Source: Acetobacteraceae bacterium
GTDB lineage: Bacteria; Pseudomonadota; Alphaproteobacteria; Acetobacterales; Acetobacteraceae
Assembly (NCBI GenBank): GCA_947455205.1
Contig: CANGNF010000012.1
Span: 1 to 64,000 of the forward strand
Direction: 5' to 3'
Length of the DNA: 64,000 nt
Shown here: in pieces, positions 42,306 to 50,299 of the stretch
Layout: the number at the start of each line of letters is the position of its first letter
How positions within the stretch are numbered: the first letter of the stretch is position 1
The notes under the pieces: generated by a model
The model's database searches: none
Told to the model about the DNA's origin: nothing
What the model saw: only the letters and a program-made list of their open reading frames with translations
Made by a program: the position numbers and the translations under genes

Positions 42306-42693
42306 ATGCGCCTGGGCTACCTGATCCTCTACGTGCCGGATGTATCGGCGGCGCTGGCCTTCTACGAGGCCGCCTTCGGCCTGCGGCGACGCTTCCTGCA
42401 TGAGAGCGGGACCTATGGCGAGTTGGAGACCGGCGGCACCGCGCTGGCCTTCGCCGCCGAGGCCCTGGTCGAGGGCAATGGGCCAAACCTTCCGCCCCAC
42501 CCGGCCGGAGGAACCGCCGGCAGCGGCCGAGGTCGGGCTGGTGACCGAGGATGTCGCCGGCGCCTATGCCCGGGCGGTGGCGGCCGGCGCCACGGCCTGG
42601 CTGCCGCCGGCCGAGAAGCCCTGGGGGCAGACCGTATCCTATGTGCGGGACCTCAACGGCTTCCTGGTGGAACTCTGTTCCCCGATGGGTTGA
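42306..42693 (+). pseudogene. VOC (glyoxalase/bleomycin resistance fold) gene with a single-base frameshift
   Basis: The first part reads MRLGYLILYVPDVSAALAFY then EAAFGLRRRFLHESGTYGEL and ends sensibly at ALVEGNG. The following frame continues GQTFRPTRPEEPPAAAEVGL to AVAAGATAWLPPAEKPWGQT and VSYVRDLNGFLVELCSPMG, the normal VOC C-terminus. Deleting one G from the GGG at 42480-42482 restores one protein of about 128 residues. So there is one extra G: a young pseudogene or a homopolymer error. VOC proteins are often lactoylglutathione-lyase-like metal enzymes; the family has no fixed substrate. Confidence 0.85.
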
Positions 42694-42762
42694 GCGCCGG
42701 ACTGCGTTGATGCCCGCGCCCGGCTGCGCCATGGTGCGCCCCCCGCCGGAGGAGACCCGCCC

Positions 42763-43839
42763 ATGAGCGCCCGCAAGAAGTACCGCATTGCCGTCATTCC
42801 CGGCGATGGCATCGGCAAGGAAACCACGCCGGAGGGCCTGCGCGTCCTCGACGCCGCCGCCCGCCGCTTCGGCTTCGACCTGGAACTGGTCGACTACGAC
42901 TGGTCCTGCGAGGTCTATGCCAAGACCGGCAAGATGATGCCCGATGACGGCCTGGACCAGCTGAAGGACTCAGACAGCGTGTTCCTGGGCGCGGTCGGCT
43001 GGCCTGGCGTGCCGGACCATGTCTCGCTGTGGGGCCTGCTGATCCCGATCCGCCGCGGCTTCGACCAGTACGTCAACCTGCGGCCCTGCAAGCTGCTGCC
43101 GGGCGCCACCACGCCGCTGGCCAATCGCGGGCCGAAGGACATCGACTTCTACGTGGTGCGGGAGAATACCGAGGGCGAGTATTCCAGCGTCGGCGGCCGG
43201 ATGTTCCCGGGCACCGATCGCGAATTCGTCAGCCAGCAGAGCATCCTGACCCGCATCGGCACCGACCGGGTGATGAAGTACGCCTTCGAGCTGGCGATGA
43301 CCCGGCCGCGCCGGAAGGTGACCAGCGCCACCAAGTCCAACGGCATCACCTTCACCATGCCGTACTGGGATGAACGATTTGCCGAGATGGCGAAGAACTA
43401 CCCGGGCGTGACCACGGACCAGTTCCACATCGACATCCTCTGCGCCCACTTCGTGCAGCACCCTGACTGGTTCGATGTTGTCGTCGGCAGCAACCTGTTC
43501 GGCGACATCCTGTCGGATCTCGGCCCGGCGGTGGCCGGCTCCATCGGCATTGCTGCCAGCGCCAACATCAACCCGGAAAAGGTGTTCCCGAGCATGTTCG
43601 AGCCGGTGCACGGCTCGGCGCCGGACATCGCCGGCAAGTTCATCGCCAACCCGATCGGGCAGATCTGGTCCGGCGCGATGATGCTGGAGCACCTGGGCGA
43701 GAAGGCGGCGGCGGATGCCATCGTCGCCACCATCGAGAAGCTGTTGACCGAGGGCGGCCCGCGCACCCGCGACATGGGCGGCCAGGCCGGCACGGTGGAT
43801 GTCGGCAAGTCCATTGCCGAGGCTGTCGCGCGCTTCTGA
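42763..43839 (+). CDS. Tartrate/D-malate dehydrogenase (isocitrate/isopropylmalate dehydrogenase family)
   Basis: The 358-residue enzyme oxidatively decarboxylates D-malate or tartrate using NAD. Family motifs are IAVIPGDGIGKETTPEGLRV, the substrate Arg cluster LRPCKLLPG, FYVVRENTEGEYSSVGGRMF, VTSATKSNGI and the metal site GSNLFGDILSDL, then EPVHGSAPDIAGKFIANPIG. DmlA/TtuC proteins have this length, and the RGFDQYVNLRPCKLLPG loop separates them from LeuB. It is followed by a strong terminator. It could supply oxaloacetate or pyruvate to the citrate cycle. Confidence 0.9.
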   Translation: MSARKKYRIAVIPGDGIGKETTPEGLRVLDAAARRFGFDLELVDYDWSCEVYAKTGKMMPDDGLDQLKDSDSVFLGAVGWPGVPDHVSLWGLLIPIRRGFDQYVNLRPCKLLPGATTPLANRGPKDIDFYVVRENTEGEYSSVGGRMFPGTDREFVSQQSILTRIGTDRVMKYAFELAMTRPRRKVTSATKSNGITFTMPYWDERFAEMAKNYPGVTTDQFHIDILCAHFVQHPDWFDVVVGSNLFGDILSDLGPAVAGSIGIAASANINPEKVFPSMFEPVHGSAPDIAGKFIANPIGQIWSGAMMLEHLGEKAAADAIVATIEKLLTEGGPRTRDMGGQAGTVDVGKSIAEAVARF

Positions 43840-43862
43840 CCCAGGGGCCGCCGGTGAAAAGG

Positions 43863-43892
43863 GCCTGGTCCAGCGATGGGCCAGGCTTTTTT
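43863..43892 (+). terminator. Intrinsic terminator after the tartrate/malate dehydrogenase gene
   Basis: GCCTGG, a 12-base loop and CCAGGC are followed by six T (43887-43892), 23 bases after the stop codon. It is the only clear stem plus T-tract terminator in the window. Confidence 0.8.
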
Positions 43893-43985
43893 CATGGCCG
43901 CTGCGCCGCGCTCCGGCCAGCCCCGCAGATGCCTGCCCTTGGGCGCTTGCCCTGGGCCGGGGGGCTGGCTAGAGTAGGCTGCATT

Positions 43986-44004
43986 TGCGAGTTATTCTCA
44001 ATTG
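43986..44004. promoter_or_regulatory. Fur-box-like sequence upstream of a small gene
   Basis: TGCGAGTTATTCTCAATTG is an unusually AT-rich 19-bp element in this GC-rich genome and resembles proteobacterial Fur sites of the form TGCGAATxATTCTCAATTG, which regulate iron-responsive genes. It ends 21 bases before the ATG of the gene at 44026. The match is by eye only. Confidence 0.5.
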
Positions 44005-44025
44005 GCTCGCAACCAGGGGACACCG

Positions 44026-44265
44026 ATGGGCCAGCACCTGAACCACATCACCCGCCGCTGCGAACGCGCCGTGGTGACAGCCTATCGGTCGCTGCGGGAT
44101 GCCGGCTCGGACGACCTGCACGCCTTCCGCAGCTGCGCCGACCTGTATCGCTTCCACCACCCGGAGGCCTCGGCGACCGAGGCGCACCGACTGGTGGCGG
44201 AATGGATCGACCATCACGTGGTCCAGGGCGAGCTCGGCCCCACCGATGGCTGCGCCTGCGACTGA
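44026..44265 (+). CDS. Small conserved protein behind a Fur-like box (unknown)
   Basis: The 79-residue soluble protein starts MGQHLNHITRRCERAVVTAY and contains three cysteines (RRC, SCAD, GCAC) and several histidines (FHHPEA, DHHVVQ), ending DGCACD. AGGGGA lies nine bases before the ATG; a TTG eight codons upstream is possible but overlaps the Fur-like box. The His/Cys content and the iron-type operator suggest metal handling or iron-responsive regulation, which is inference. I do not recognise a family. It converges with the racemase gene. Confidence 0.75.
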   Translation: MGQHLNHITRRCERAVVTAYRSLRDAGSDDLHAFRSCADLYRFHHPEASATEAHRLVAEWIDHHVVQGELGPTDGCACD

Positions 44266-44279
44266 GCGCGGCAGCGTCA

Positions 44280-44303
44280 TCCGCCCGGATTTGAGCGGGC
44301 GGA
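44280..44303. terminator. Convergent hairpin between the small gene and the racemase gene
   Basis: TCCGCCCG, GATTTGAG, CGGGCGGA forms a perfect 8-bp stem in the 47-bp gap between the converging stops. No T tract follows. Confidence 0.5.
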
Positions 44304-44312
44304 CCCTGTGCG

Positions 44313-45017
44313 CTACCCCGCCGGCCGGGCCCAGGCCAGCGCGGCGCGGGCCAGGGCGTCGATCGTATCCACCACCGGGAAGGGCAGCGTCGGCCCGGCA
44401 TTGATGCCCAGCGGAATTTCCGTGCAACCCAGCACCACCGCGCGGGCACCGCGGCGCATCAGCGTGGCCGCCACCTCGGCCAGCGGGGCGTAGGCTTCCG
44501 CCACCCGCCCGGCCTTGACCAGCGCGATCGCCGGGGTGACCAGGCGCTGCATCTGCGCCTCCTCCGGCACCAGGCAGCGATAGCCGCGCTGGTCCAGCCG
44601 CTGCTGGTACAGCTGCATCGCCAGGGTGCCGGCGGTGCCCATGATGCCGACCTGGCCCTCGCCGATGCCCTGGCCGGCGAGTTCGTCCGCCGCGGCGTCC
44701 ACGATGTGCAGGATCGGCAGGCGGGTGGCGGCCTGCATCTGCTCGAACCAGCCATGCGCGGTGTTGCAGGGAATCGCGATGGCGCCGCAACCGGCCGCCT
44801 CCAGCCCGCGGATGCCGCGCAGCAGCGCCGGCAGCGGGTCCGGGCCGCCGGCCAAGCGCGCCTCCGTGCGGTCGGGCACGCGGGGGTCGGACCAGAGGAT
44901 GAAGGGCAGGTGGTCCTGGTCGCGCTCCGCTGGGGTCAACTGCGTCAGCCGCAGCGTGAAATGCGCGCTGGCCAGCGGGCCCATGCCGCCGAGAACCCCA
45001 AGCACCCGTTCACTCAT
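44313..45017 (-). CDS. Aspartate/glutamate racemase family protein
   Basis: The 234-residue cofactor-independent racemase has the two catalytic cysteines in IPCNTAHGWF and LGCTEIPLGI, and the start motif VLGVLGGMGPLASAHF. The pattern matches the YgeA/aspartate racemase group. The ATG at 45017 is preceded by GAGGG nine bases upstream; a start at 45032 is possible. Such enzymes interconvert L- and D-amino acids for cell wall or catabolic use. The substrate cannot be read. Confidence 0.9.
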   Translation of the reverse strand: MSERVLGVLGGMGPLASAHFTLRLTQLTPAERDQDHLPFILWSDPRVPDRTEARLAGGPDPLPALLRGIRGLEAAGCGAIAIPCNTAHGWFEQMQAATRLPILHIVDAAADELAGQGIGEGQVGIMGTAGTLAMQLYQQRLDQRGYRCLVPEEAQMQRLVTPAIALVKAGRVAEAYAPLAEVAATLMRRGARAVVLGCTEIPLGINAGPTLPFPVVDTIDALARAALAWARPAG

Positions 45018-45113
45018 GCCACTGCCCTCAACCATGCGCTGCCGATCTTGGGGCACTGGGCGGCGGGGGCAAGCCCCGCACCGGCGCGTGATCGCCCGGG
45101 CGGCGGCCCGGGG

Positions 45114-45809
45114 CTAAGGCAGCACCATGAAGTTGGCGGTGGCGCTGGCGCGGCTGATAAGCGCTCGCATGTCAGGGTTTTCGTGACCCCGTTCGGCGGT
45201 CAGCGCCTCCATCGGGCAGAAGAACTCATGCGGCTGCGGCACTTGGCTGCGGGCGAAGCCCTCATAGTGGCGGCTGGTCAGGCCGAACACCACGCGGATG
45301 TCGCGCACCGGCAGCACCAGCGGCACCAGCGGCTCGGCCTTCAGGCAGCGGATCATCTGCCAGCGCTGCGTTGCATCCCCCGGTTGCGCCGGGGAGGTGA
45401 GCCAGGGCACCGGGCAGAGCGCCAGCAGCGAGGAGGTGGTGGGGCCGAAGCGGGAGCGCTTGTCGAGCAGGTTCTGCAGGCTGGAGCAGGCCTCGATGCA
45501 GAGGATGTCGACATAGGGGTCGGCCGCATCCGGGCTGAAATGCAGCCAGAGTCCGTCCGGCAGGGTGCGCAGCCGGTTGGAGCCGGGCAGCTTGAGGAAG
45601 GGGTGGGCGGCGACCGAGGCTTCCCCAGGGCGGCCGCGCAACCAGGTGCCTGGCTGCTTGGGGCTGACGACGACACCGGGGGGGCGTTGCGGCCACTTCT
45701 TCAGTTGCAGGCGCACCAGCTGATCCAGGGCCAGATGGCGCGTTGCTGGGTGAGATTCACTCATGGGGGTGTTGTGCCTGTGGATTTCAACTACAGATAG
45801 AGTGAACAT
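45114..45809 (-). CDS. Protein of unknown function, single-gene unit with AT-rich promoter
   Basis: The protein of 231 residues (216 if the second ATG at 45764 is used) starts MFTLSVVEIHRHNTPMSESH. I choose 45809 because AAGGGGAAG lies about seven bases upstream, whereas the inner ATG has no site. Its middle, DGLWLHFSPDAADPYVDILC then IEACSSLQNLLDKRSRFGP, has a strand pattern like a PD-(D/E)xK nuclease with the lysine replaced by cysteine; that resemblance is weak. No family is recognised. The promoter region is much richer in A and T than its surroundings, a possible sign of transfer, and contains a DnaA box. Confidence 0.65.
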   Translation of the reverse strand: MFTLSVVEIHRHNTPMSESHPATRHLALDQLVRLQLKKWPQRPPGVVVSPKQPGTWLRGRPGEASVAAHPFLKLPGSNRLRTLPDGLWLHFSPDAADPYVDILCIEACSSLQNLLDKRSRFGPTTSSLLALCPVPWLTSPAQPGDATQRWQMIRCLKAEPLVPLVLPVRDIRVVFGLTSRHYEGFARSQVPQPHEFFCPMEALTAERGHENPDMRALISRASATANFMVLP

Positions 45810-45835
45810 TGGATGCTTCCCCTTCGCAAGGAGAA

Positions 45836-45844
45836 TTATCCACA
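45836..45844 (+). promoter_or_regulatory. Consensus DnaA box at the promoter of the unknown gene
   Basis: TTATCCACA is the exact E. coli consensus DnaA box. A degenerate copy on the opposite strand (TGTGGATTT) lies at 45779-45787. A single perfect nine-mer of this AT content is unexpected in such GC-rich DNA, but no cluster of boxes or AT-rich unwinding element accompanies it. Confidence 0.45.
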
Positions 45845-45918
45845 GCGCTGCAATTAGTTCATTGCCGGTTGTATGCCGGGCTTCCCCCCGGTTTTCCTCC
45901 ATGGGGCTGAAACGCACA

Positions 45919-45946
45919 GCGCCCGCCAGGTCTCCCTGGCGGGCGC
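45919..45946 (-). terminator. Hairpin after gltA
   Basis: GCGCCCGCCAGG, TCTC, CCTGGCGGGCGC is a perfect 12-bp stem with a four-base loop, 25 bases beyond the gltA stop. The minus strand after it reads TGTGCGTTTC, so the U-tract is short. Confidence 0.65.
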
Positions 45947-45970
45947 CGCGGTCTGGTCGGGCGGCTGGGC

Positions 45971-47275
45971 TCAGCGGCCGCCGATGGTGGTGTAGTCCCG
46001 CTTGGCGGCGCCGGTGTAGATCTGCCGCGGGCGGCCGATGCGCTGGCCGGGATCCTCGACCATTTCCTTCCACTGGCTGACCCAGCCGACGGTGCGCGCT
46101 ACGGCGAACAGCACGGTGAACATGCTGGTCGGGATGCCCATCGCCTTCAGGATGATGCCCGAATAGAAATCGACGTTCGGGTACAGCTTGCGCTCGATGA
46201 AGTAGGGGTCGCTCAGCGCGATCCGCTCCATCTCCATCGCCATGTCCAGCAGCGGCTCGTCCTTGATGCCAAGCTCGGCCAGCACCTCGTGGCAGGTTTC
46301 CTTCATGATCGTCGCCCGCGGGTCGAAGTTCTTGTAGACCCGGTGGCCGAAGCCCATGAGCTTGGTGTGGCTGTTCTTGTCCTTCACCTCGCTGATGAAC
46401 TGCGGGATGTTCTTCGGCGTGCCGATCTCGGCCAGCATCTTCAGCACGGCCTCGTTGGCGCCGCCATGCGCCGGGCCCCACAGCGCGGCGATGCCGGCGG
46501 CGATGCAGGCGAAGGGGTTGGCGCCGGTGGAGCCGGCCAGGCGCACTGTGGAGGTGCTGGCGTTCTGCTCGTGGTCGGCGTGCAGCACCAGGATCCGGTC
46601 CATCGCGCGCGACAGGATCGGGTTGCTGACCCAGGGCTCGGCCGGCACGGCGTTCATCATGTACAGGAAGTTTTCCGCGTACTTCAGGTCGTTGCGCGGG
46701 TACATGAAGGGCTGGCCGATGGAGTACTTGTAGGCCCAGGCGGCAATGGTCGGCACCTTGGCGATCAGCCGGAAGGCCGCGATGCGGCGCTGCTCGGGGT
46801 CGTTGATGTCCAGGTTGTCGTGGTAGAAGGCGGCCATGGCGCCGACCACGGCGCACATGATCGCCATCGGGTGCGCGTCGCGGCGGAAGCCGTCGTAGAA
46901 GCGGCGCAGCTGCTCATGCAGCATGGTGTGCCGCATGACGCCCTTCTCGAAGCCGTCCAGCTCCGCCGCGTTCGGCAGGTTGCCGTTCAGCAGCAGGTAG
47001 GACACCTCGATGAAGTCGCTCTTCTCGGCCAGCTGCTCGATCGGGTAGCCGCGATACAGCAGCACGCCCTCGTCGCCGTCGATGAAGGTGATCTTCGAAT
47101 CGCAGCTGGCGGTCATGCCGTAGCCGGGGTCGAAGGTGAAGATCCCCAGCTCGCCGTTCAGCTTGCGGATGTCCGCGACCGGCGGGCCCAGCGTGCCGGT
47201 CAGCAGCGGCAGCTGCATGGACTTGTTGGTGCCGTCTATGGTGACGGTGATGGTGGGCTTCGCCGTGCCGCTCAT
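45971..47275 (-). CDS. gltA: Citrate synthase
   Basis: The 434-residue type II (hexameric, NADH-sensitive) citrate synthase condenses oxaloacetate and acetyl-CoA. The catalytic His-His-Asp are visible in [40 protein letters not shown] and [19 protein letters not shown]. The N-terminal domain ([40 protein letters not shown]) is typical of proteobacterial GltA. Length matches the family. It stands alone, with a terminator hairpin downstream. Confidence 0.97.
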   Translation of the reverse strand: MSGTAKPTITVTIDGTNKSMQLPLLTGTLGPPVADIRKLNGELGIFTFDPGYGMTASCDSKITFIDGDEGVLLYRGYPIEQLAEKSDFIEVSYLLLNGNLPNAAELDGFEKGVMRHTMLHEQLRRFYDGFRRDAHPMAIMCAVVGAMAAFYHDNLDINDPEQRRIAAFRLIAKVPTIAAWAYKYSIGQPFMYPRNDLKYAENFLYMMNAVPAEPWVSNPILSRAMDRILVLHADHEQNASTSTVRLAGSTGANPFACIAAGIAALWGPAHGGANEAVLKMLAEIGTPKNIPQFISEVKDKNSHTKLMGFGHRVYKNFDPRATIMKETCHEVLAELGIKDEPLLDMAMEMERIALSDPYFIERKLYPNVDFYSGIILKAMGIPTSMFTVLFAVARTVGWVSQWKEMVEDPGQRIGRPRQIYTGAAKRDYTTIGGR

Positions 47276-47410
47276 GCTGACTTTCCTCGGGTACCGGATA
47301 TGCCGCCGTGCGCGGCTTCACCATGGTGCGGTGCAAGATAGTGCCGCGTGGCCGGGCTTGGCAACGTGGCGCCGGGCGGCCCGCGCCGGCTCAGGCGCGG
47401 GGTTGCCGGT

Positions 47411-47962
47411 TCAGCGGCGCCAGCTGTCCGGCGGCAGGAAGCCGCCAGCCCACAGGCCGCGGGCGGATTGGCGGGCGGCGGCCTCGATCGGGCCCAGCGC
47501 CGGCACCGCGGAGGCGTCCGCCAGCGCCCAGCCGGCGGCGACCATGGAGGCATTGAGTTCCACCCCGCCGGCGCGGCAGACGCCCAGCGCGCGGCCGTGG
47601 CGGTCGCGGCCATGCAGGCGGCAATCCACCCCGCGCTCGGCCACCAGGTGGGCCAGCGCCTGGGCGGCGGCGTTGCCGCAATCCAGCTCGCGCACGCCGT
47701 CGTGGCACAGCTGGCCGCGGCCGGGCGCACCCAGGCCGTAGAGCCGCAGCGGACGGTCGCCCAGCATCAGCGTCTCGCCGTCAACCACCAGCACCTCGGC
47801 GGAAGCCGCGGTCCAGGTCTGGTTGCGCGGCGTGCTGCCGATCAGCTCGGTGGGCAAGCCCACGGCGAGGAAGATCAGGCCACCGACGATGCCCACGGCC
47901 CAGGCAAGGGACCGGAAGGCGCGCTGGGTGGGGGAGGGGGAGAAGATCCGGCGCCGGTACAT
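47411..47962 (-). CDS. Membrane-anchored thermonuclease-fold (SNase-like) protein lacking the catalytic glutamate
   Basis: The 183-residue protein has one N-terminal membrane helix (AWAVGIVGGLIFLAVGLP, about 21-40) and an SNase-like domain. The first active-site arginine is in PLRLYGLGAPG (Arg73) and the second in DRHGRALGVCR (Arg124), matching Arg35 and Arg87 of staphylococcal nuclease. The position of the general base Glu43 is Gly81 here (APG instead of the canonical APE). So the domain is probably catalytically impaired or a binding module. The ATG at 47962 is used; a TTG two codons upstream is possible. Confidence 0.8.
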   Translation of the reverse strand: MYRRRIFSPSPTQRAFRSLAWAVGIVGGLIFLAVGLPTELIGSTPRNQTWTAASAEVLVVDGETLMLGDRPLRLYGLGAPGRGQLCHDGVRELDCGNAAAQALAHLVAERGVDCRLHGRDRHGRALGVCRAGGVELNASMVAAGWALADASAVPALGPIEAAARQSARGLWAGGFLPPDSWRR

Positions 47963-48040
47963 GCCCAAACGCCTAGCCCAGCCCCATGGTGCCCTGCAAC
48001 CTCCCCGAAGCGTTATGTCCCCCGGTGAATTGTTTCAACC

Positions 48041-49564
48041 TCACGCGCCGTGCCAGAAGGCCTTCGCATCCCTCAGTTTTGCCCAGGCTTCCAGCGCCTG
48101 CGCCCGGGTGCCGCCGGCGCGGCCCAGGGCAAATCCCTCGGCCAGCCCAACCGCCCAGGGCGCCGCCGCCGGAGTCCCGCTGGCCAGCCCGGCGACCAGG
48201 GCGCGGGCCACGCTGAGGTCGTTGGCCTGGCCCAGAGCCTCCTGCGCCGCGGACAGGCGGCGCAGGAAACGGCGGGCAGCCCGGCCGGGCCAGATCGGCG
48301 CCAGCGATTCGGCGGCGTAGCGCAGCCGTTTGCAGCCCAGGCGCAACTCGTGCAGCGCCTCGGCATCCAGGGTTTCCGCCGCCTCGCCCTGGGTGCGCAG
48401 CCGGTGCCAGCGCTTGTCCAGCAGGCTGGCGCCGAACTCGGCCACCGGCTCGTCCAGCAGCGGCGCCGGGGACTCGGCCTGGCGCCAGGGGCGCAGCGCC
48501 ACCAGGGCGATGCCGTCCAGCACCAGGTGGCGGAAGCCGGGGCCGTCCAGCACCTGGCGCAGCGCGGCGTAGGCGGCGTCGCGCCGGGCCTCGGCGGCCT
48601 TGATCAGCTGGGCGCAGCGCTTGTCGGGGCCGGCCGCGGCGACCAGCGCTGCCCCCAGCCCACCCAGGAACACGTCCCAGTCCCGCGCCGGGCCCAGGCG
48701 GCGGGCCAGCAGCGCCAGCTCCTTGTCGAAGCCATCCACCTCCGCGCAGCGGATGGCCGGGCGGAAGTTCCGCAGCGCCGAGCGCAGCCGGCGCAAGGCG
48801 ACGCGCAGCTGGTGCACCCCTTCCGGCCCGGCGCCCGGCACGCAGCGGGGCACCTGGTGCAGCATGGCCTCCAGCAGGTGGCCGATCACGGCCTGCATTG
48901 CCTGTTCCACGTTGGCATCGGCCGGCAGGGCGGGGATGCCGCGGCGGCGCGGGCGCGGCGCTTCCTGCCGGGCCAGGGCGCGGCCCAGCTCCGCCAGGGG
49001 CGGCGCCGGCAGCAGCGCCAGGTCGGCGGCCAGCGCGCGGGCCAGGGTCAGCACCGCGGCGGGCGGCCCAGAGAGGGTGAGGCGGGCGACGGCCTGCTCA
49101 TCCGCCACCGCGCGCAGCCGGCCCTGCACCAGGTCCAGCGTCACCGGTGGCTCCCCGGCCAGGCGCCAGCTGGTGCGGCGGCCGGTGAAGGCGGCCAGCG
49201 GCACCGGGGTGGTGGCGGCCCAGTCGTCGGGGGGCTCGGCCTCAGTTTCCGCGGGTTGGCCGGGCCAGCCGGGCAGGTGCTCGGCCGGCAGGGTGCGGCG
49301 GAAGGCCTCGGCGCGGCGGGCCGGGCGTTCCAGCAGCAGGCCCCGGGCGGCCAGCAGCCCATCGGCGCTGTCCAGCCAGATGATGTCCTCGGCGCCGCCG
49401 CGGGCGCGGCCTTCCCGCCGGCTGGCCAAGGCGGGGTGGCGGGCCAGGCGACGCGCGGCGGCCACCGGCAGGGCCAGTTCCAGTACGAAGCCGGGCGGTT
49501 GGTCGGGTTCGGCGTCGGCCTCCGCGGCTTCGGACGGCTCGCCGGCGGGGGGGCAGGGGGTCAG
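48041..49564 (-). CDS. CHAD domain protein with a degenerate CYTH-like N-terminus
   Basis: The protein of about 507 residues has a CHAD domain in its C-terminal half, seen in VHQLRVALRRLRSALRNFRP and LHELRLGCKRLRYAAESLAP, the conserved His-Arg-Arg helices that bind inorganic polyphosphate. The N-terminal part (FVLELALPVAAARRLARHPA) resembles a CYTH triphosphate tunnel but the E-x-E-x-K motif is lost. No ATG or GTG gives a full N-terminus; a CTG at 49564, overlapping the sixA stop, is the nearest candidate. The start lies next to a run of seven G, so it may also be disturbed by an indel. Function in polyphosphate binding is inferred from the family. Confidence 0.75.
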   Translation of the reverse strand: MTPCPPAGEPSEAAEADAEPDQPPGFVLELALPVAAARRLARHPALASRREGRARGGAEDIIWLDSADGLLAARGLLLERPARRAEAFRRTLPAEHLPGWPGQPAETEAEPPDDWAATTPVPLAAFTGRRTSWRLAGEPPVTLDLVQGRLRAVADEQAVARLTLSGPPAAVLTLARALAADLALLPAPPLAELGRALARQEAPRPRRRGIPALPADANVEQAMQAVIGHLLEAMLHQVPRCVPGAGPEGVHQLRVALRRLRSALRNFRPAIRCAEVDGFDKELALLARRLGPARDWDVFLGGLGAALVAAAGPDKRCAQLIKAAEARRDAAYAALRQVLDGPGFRHLVLDGIALVALRPWRQAESPAPLLDEPVAEFGASLLDKRWHRLRTQGEAAETLDAEALHELRLGCKRLRYAAESLAPIWPGRAARRFLRRLSAAQEALGQANDLSVARALVAGLASGTPAAAPWAVGLAEGFALGRAGGTRAQALEAWAKLRDAKAFWHGA

Positions 49565-50100
49565 GCGGGCAGCTCCAGCTCGGCCGCCGGCAGGTCGCGC
49601 GGCGCCAGGAAGCGTACCAGCCGGCCACCGCCCGATTCCAGCCCGGACCAGGGGCTGGCGATGCTGAACTCGGCCAGGGCGCCGGTGGGGTAGCCTTCGC
49701 CCAGGCGGCGGGCATCCGCCGTGGGGGTGGCGCCGGCGCCGAGCAGCGCCATGGCCAGGTCGTGCAGGCCGGGGTTGTGGCCGATCAGCAGCACGCTGCG
49801 CGCGGTCTGCGGCACGTTGCGCAGCAGGTCCAGCAGGCGCGGCCAGGGGGCCAGGTAGACGTCGTCCATCGGCTCCACCAGCGGCCCATCCTCGAACGGG
49901 GCAAGCGCTTCCAGCGTCTGCAGCGTGCGGCGGGCGGAGGAGACGAGCACGATGTCGGGCGACAGGCGCAGGTCGCGCATCACCTGTGCCATCGCGGTCG
50001 CGGCCCGGCGACCGCGCGCGTTGAGGGGCCTGGCGTGGTCGGAAAGCCGCGGATCGTCCCAGGAAGACTTGGCGTGCCGCAGCAGCAGAAGCTGACGCAT
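49561..50100 (-). CDS. sixA: SixA-type phosphohistidine phosphatase (histidine phosphatase superfamily)
   Basis: The 179-residue protein starts MRQLLLLRHAKSSWDDPRLS with the RHA motif carrying the phospho-accepting His, then PLNARGRRAA, SSARRTLQTLEAL and IGHNPGLHDLA with the second catalytic His. These are the SixA features. SixA removes phosphate from histidine-containing phosphotransfer domains. It overlaps the CHAD gene by four bases, as if the two form one unit; the coupling of a phosphatase and a polyphosphate-binding protein is noted but unexplained. The ATG at 50100 matches the conserved start. Confidence 0.93.
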   Translation of the reverse strand: MRQLLLLRHAKSSWDDPRLSDHARPLNARGRRAATAMAQVMRDLRLSPDIVLVSSARRTLQTLEALAPFEDGPLVEPMDDVYLAPWPRLLDLLRNVPQTARSVLLIGHNPGLHDLAMALLGAGATPTADARRLGEGYPTGALAEFSIASPWSGLESGGGRLVRFLAPRDLPAAELELPA

Positions 50101-50132
50101 GCCGCATGGTGGCATGACGCCGGGGAATTGTC

Positions 50133-50225
50133 GCCCCCTGGGGCGCGGATGTGAGAAGCCCCTGGGGGCGCGGTTGTGAGATGCCCTGGGGGTGCGGTTG
50201 TGGGATGGCCCCTGGGGGTGCGTCC
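50133..50225 (+). repeat. Four copies of a 25-bp tandem repeat with CCCCTGGGG palindromes
   Basis: Units of 25 bp begin at 50133, 50158, 50183 and 50208; the consensus is GCCCCTGGGGGCGCGGTTGT followed by GAGAT. The last unit is truncated. The repeat occupies the divergent region between sixA and the DUF6134 gene. The 25-bp period makes a coding role unlikely. Each unit can pair CCCC with GGGG. Confidence 0.85.
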
Positions 50226-50299
50226 GGCGCCGCCCCTTGGGAATGGACGCTGCCGCCCCATGTGGCGATGCTGCGACGATGCCCCTGGAGGAAACCGGC

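Noticed and set aside
45779-45844. Replication origin at the DnaA box
   Set aside because: Only one consensus and one degenerate box are present, with no AT-rich unwinding element and no dnaA, hemE or rep gene nearby.
49980-50261. 93-codon minus-strand frame through the 25-bp repeat
   Set aside because: The repeat period is not a multiple of three and the translation only mirrors the repeat; sixA starts inside it.
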